From Betaproteobacteria bacterium UBA3031 (GTDB lineage: Bacteria; Pseudomonadota; Gammaproteobacteria; Burkholderiales; Eutrophovitaceae): 5,880 nt of DNA. The DNA is taken from assembly GCA_002367635.1 (NCBI GenBank), contig DFDI01000011.1, positions 1-5,880 on the forward strand, in the 5' to 3' direction. A model generated the notes under the pieces. It saw only the letters and a list, made by a program, of their open reading frames with translations, was not told where the DNA came from and did no database searches. The first letter of the stretch is position 1; each line of letters opens with the position of its first letter. This document shows, piece after piece, positions 5,817 through 5,880 of the stretch. The translations under genes were made by a program, and so were the position numbers.

Positions 5817-5880
5817 ATGAAGTTACTGAATACCTATCGTTTTTGTGCGTTTCTAATACTGGCGCTGCTCACCAACTCAT
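5817..5880 (+). CDS. Start of a divergent gene encoding an exported protein (3' end outside window)
   Basis: Only 21 codons are visible, beginning MKLLNTYRFCAFLILALL and then TNS. The charged n-region (Lys2, Arg8) and hydrophobic core (about 9-18) are a typical Sec signal peptide start, which supports a real gene despite the short view. No strong ribosome binding site is seen. The ATG overlaps the TGA of a 14-codon upstream open frame (5776-5820) in ATGA fashion, so translational coupling is possible. An in-frame TTG at 5781 is an alternative start but would bury the signal peptide behind a polar extension. The product cannot be identified. The gene shares a 209-base divergent intergenic region with the membrane-anchored protein gene on the other strand. 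Confidence 0.55.
   Translation, partial: MKLLNTYRFCAFLILALLTNS

Overview
The window looks like chromosomal DNA from a Gram-negative bacterium, most likely a gammaproteobacterium and perhaps a marine one. The evidence is a DUF481-type outer-membrane beta-barrel protein, Sec signal peptides, Shine-Dalgarno sites and moderate GC content. The lineage is inferred from how the proteins read, not from a marker gene. No rRNA, tRNA, CRISPR, insertion sequence or phage gene is visible.

Five genes lie on the minus strand and the start of a sixth lies on the plus strand. In the minus-strand direction of transcription they are: a membrane-anchored orphan protein with six cysteines (5607 to 4588), a small secreted orphan protein (4432 to 4028), a thiamine-diphosphate enzyme of the catabolic acetolactate synthase type (3940 to 2231), an NAD(P)-dependent aldehyde dehydrogenase (2148 to 706), a strong intrinsic terminator (686 to 654), and a DUF481 outer-membrane protein that starts at a TTG codon (625) and runs off the left edge. 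At the right end a divergent plus-strand gene starts at 5817 with a signal peptide and runs off the window.

The metabolic core is the acetolactate synthase/aldehyde dehydrogenase pair. It has its own AT-rich leader and ends at the terminator. Both enzymes keep their catalytic residues. The synthase would join two pyruvates into 2-acetolactate, or act on another 2-oxo acid. The dehydrogenase would oxidise an aldehyde to an acid. A shared pathway is inferred from the arrangement; the substrate cannot be read from the sequence. A perfect 12-bp inverted repeat sits between the two genes, just before the dehydrogenase ribosome binding site, and may set their expression ratio.

The points most worth a second look are that hairpin, an extra acidic segment in the middle domain of the synthase, the pair of unrecognised exported proteins upstream, and the DUF481 gene placed directly behind a strong terminator. 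I see no clear evidence of an entirely new system. The two-gene enzyme cassette of unknown substrate is the best candidate.
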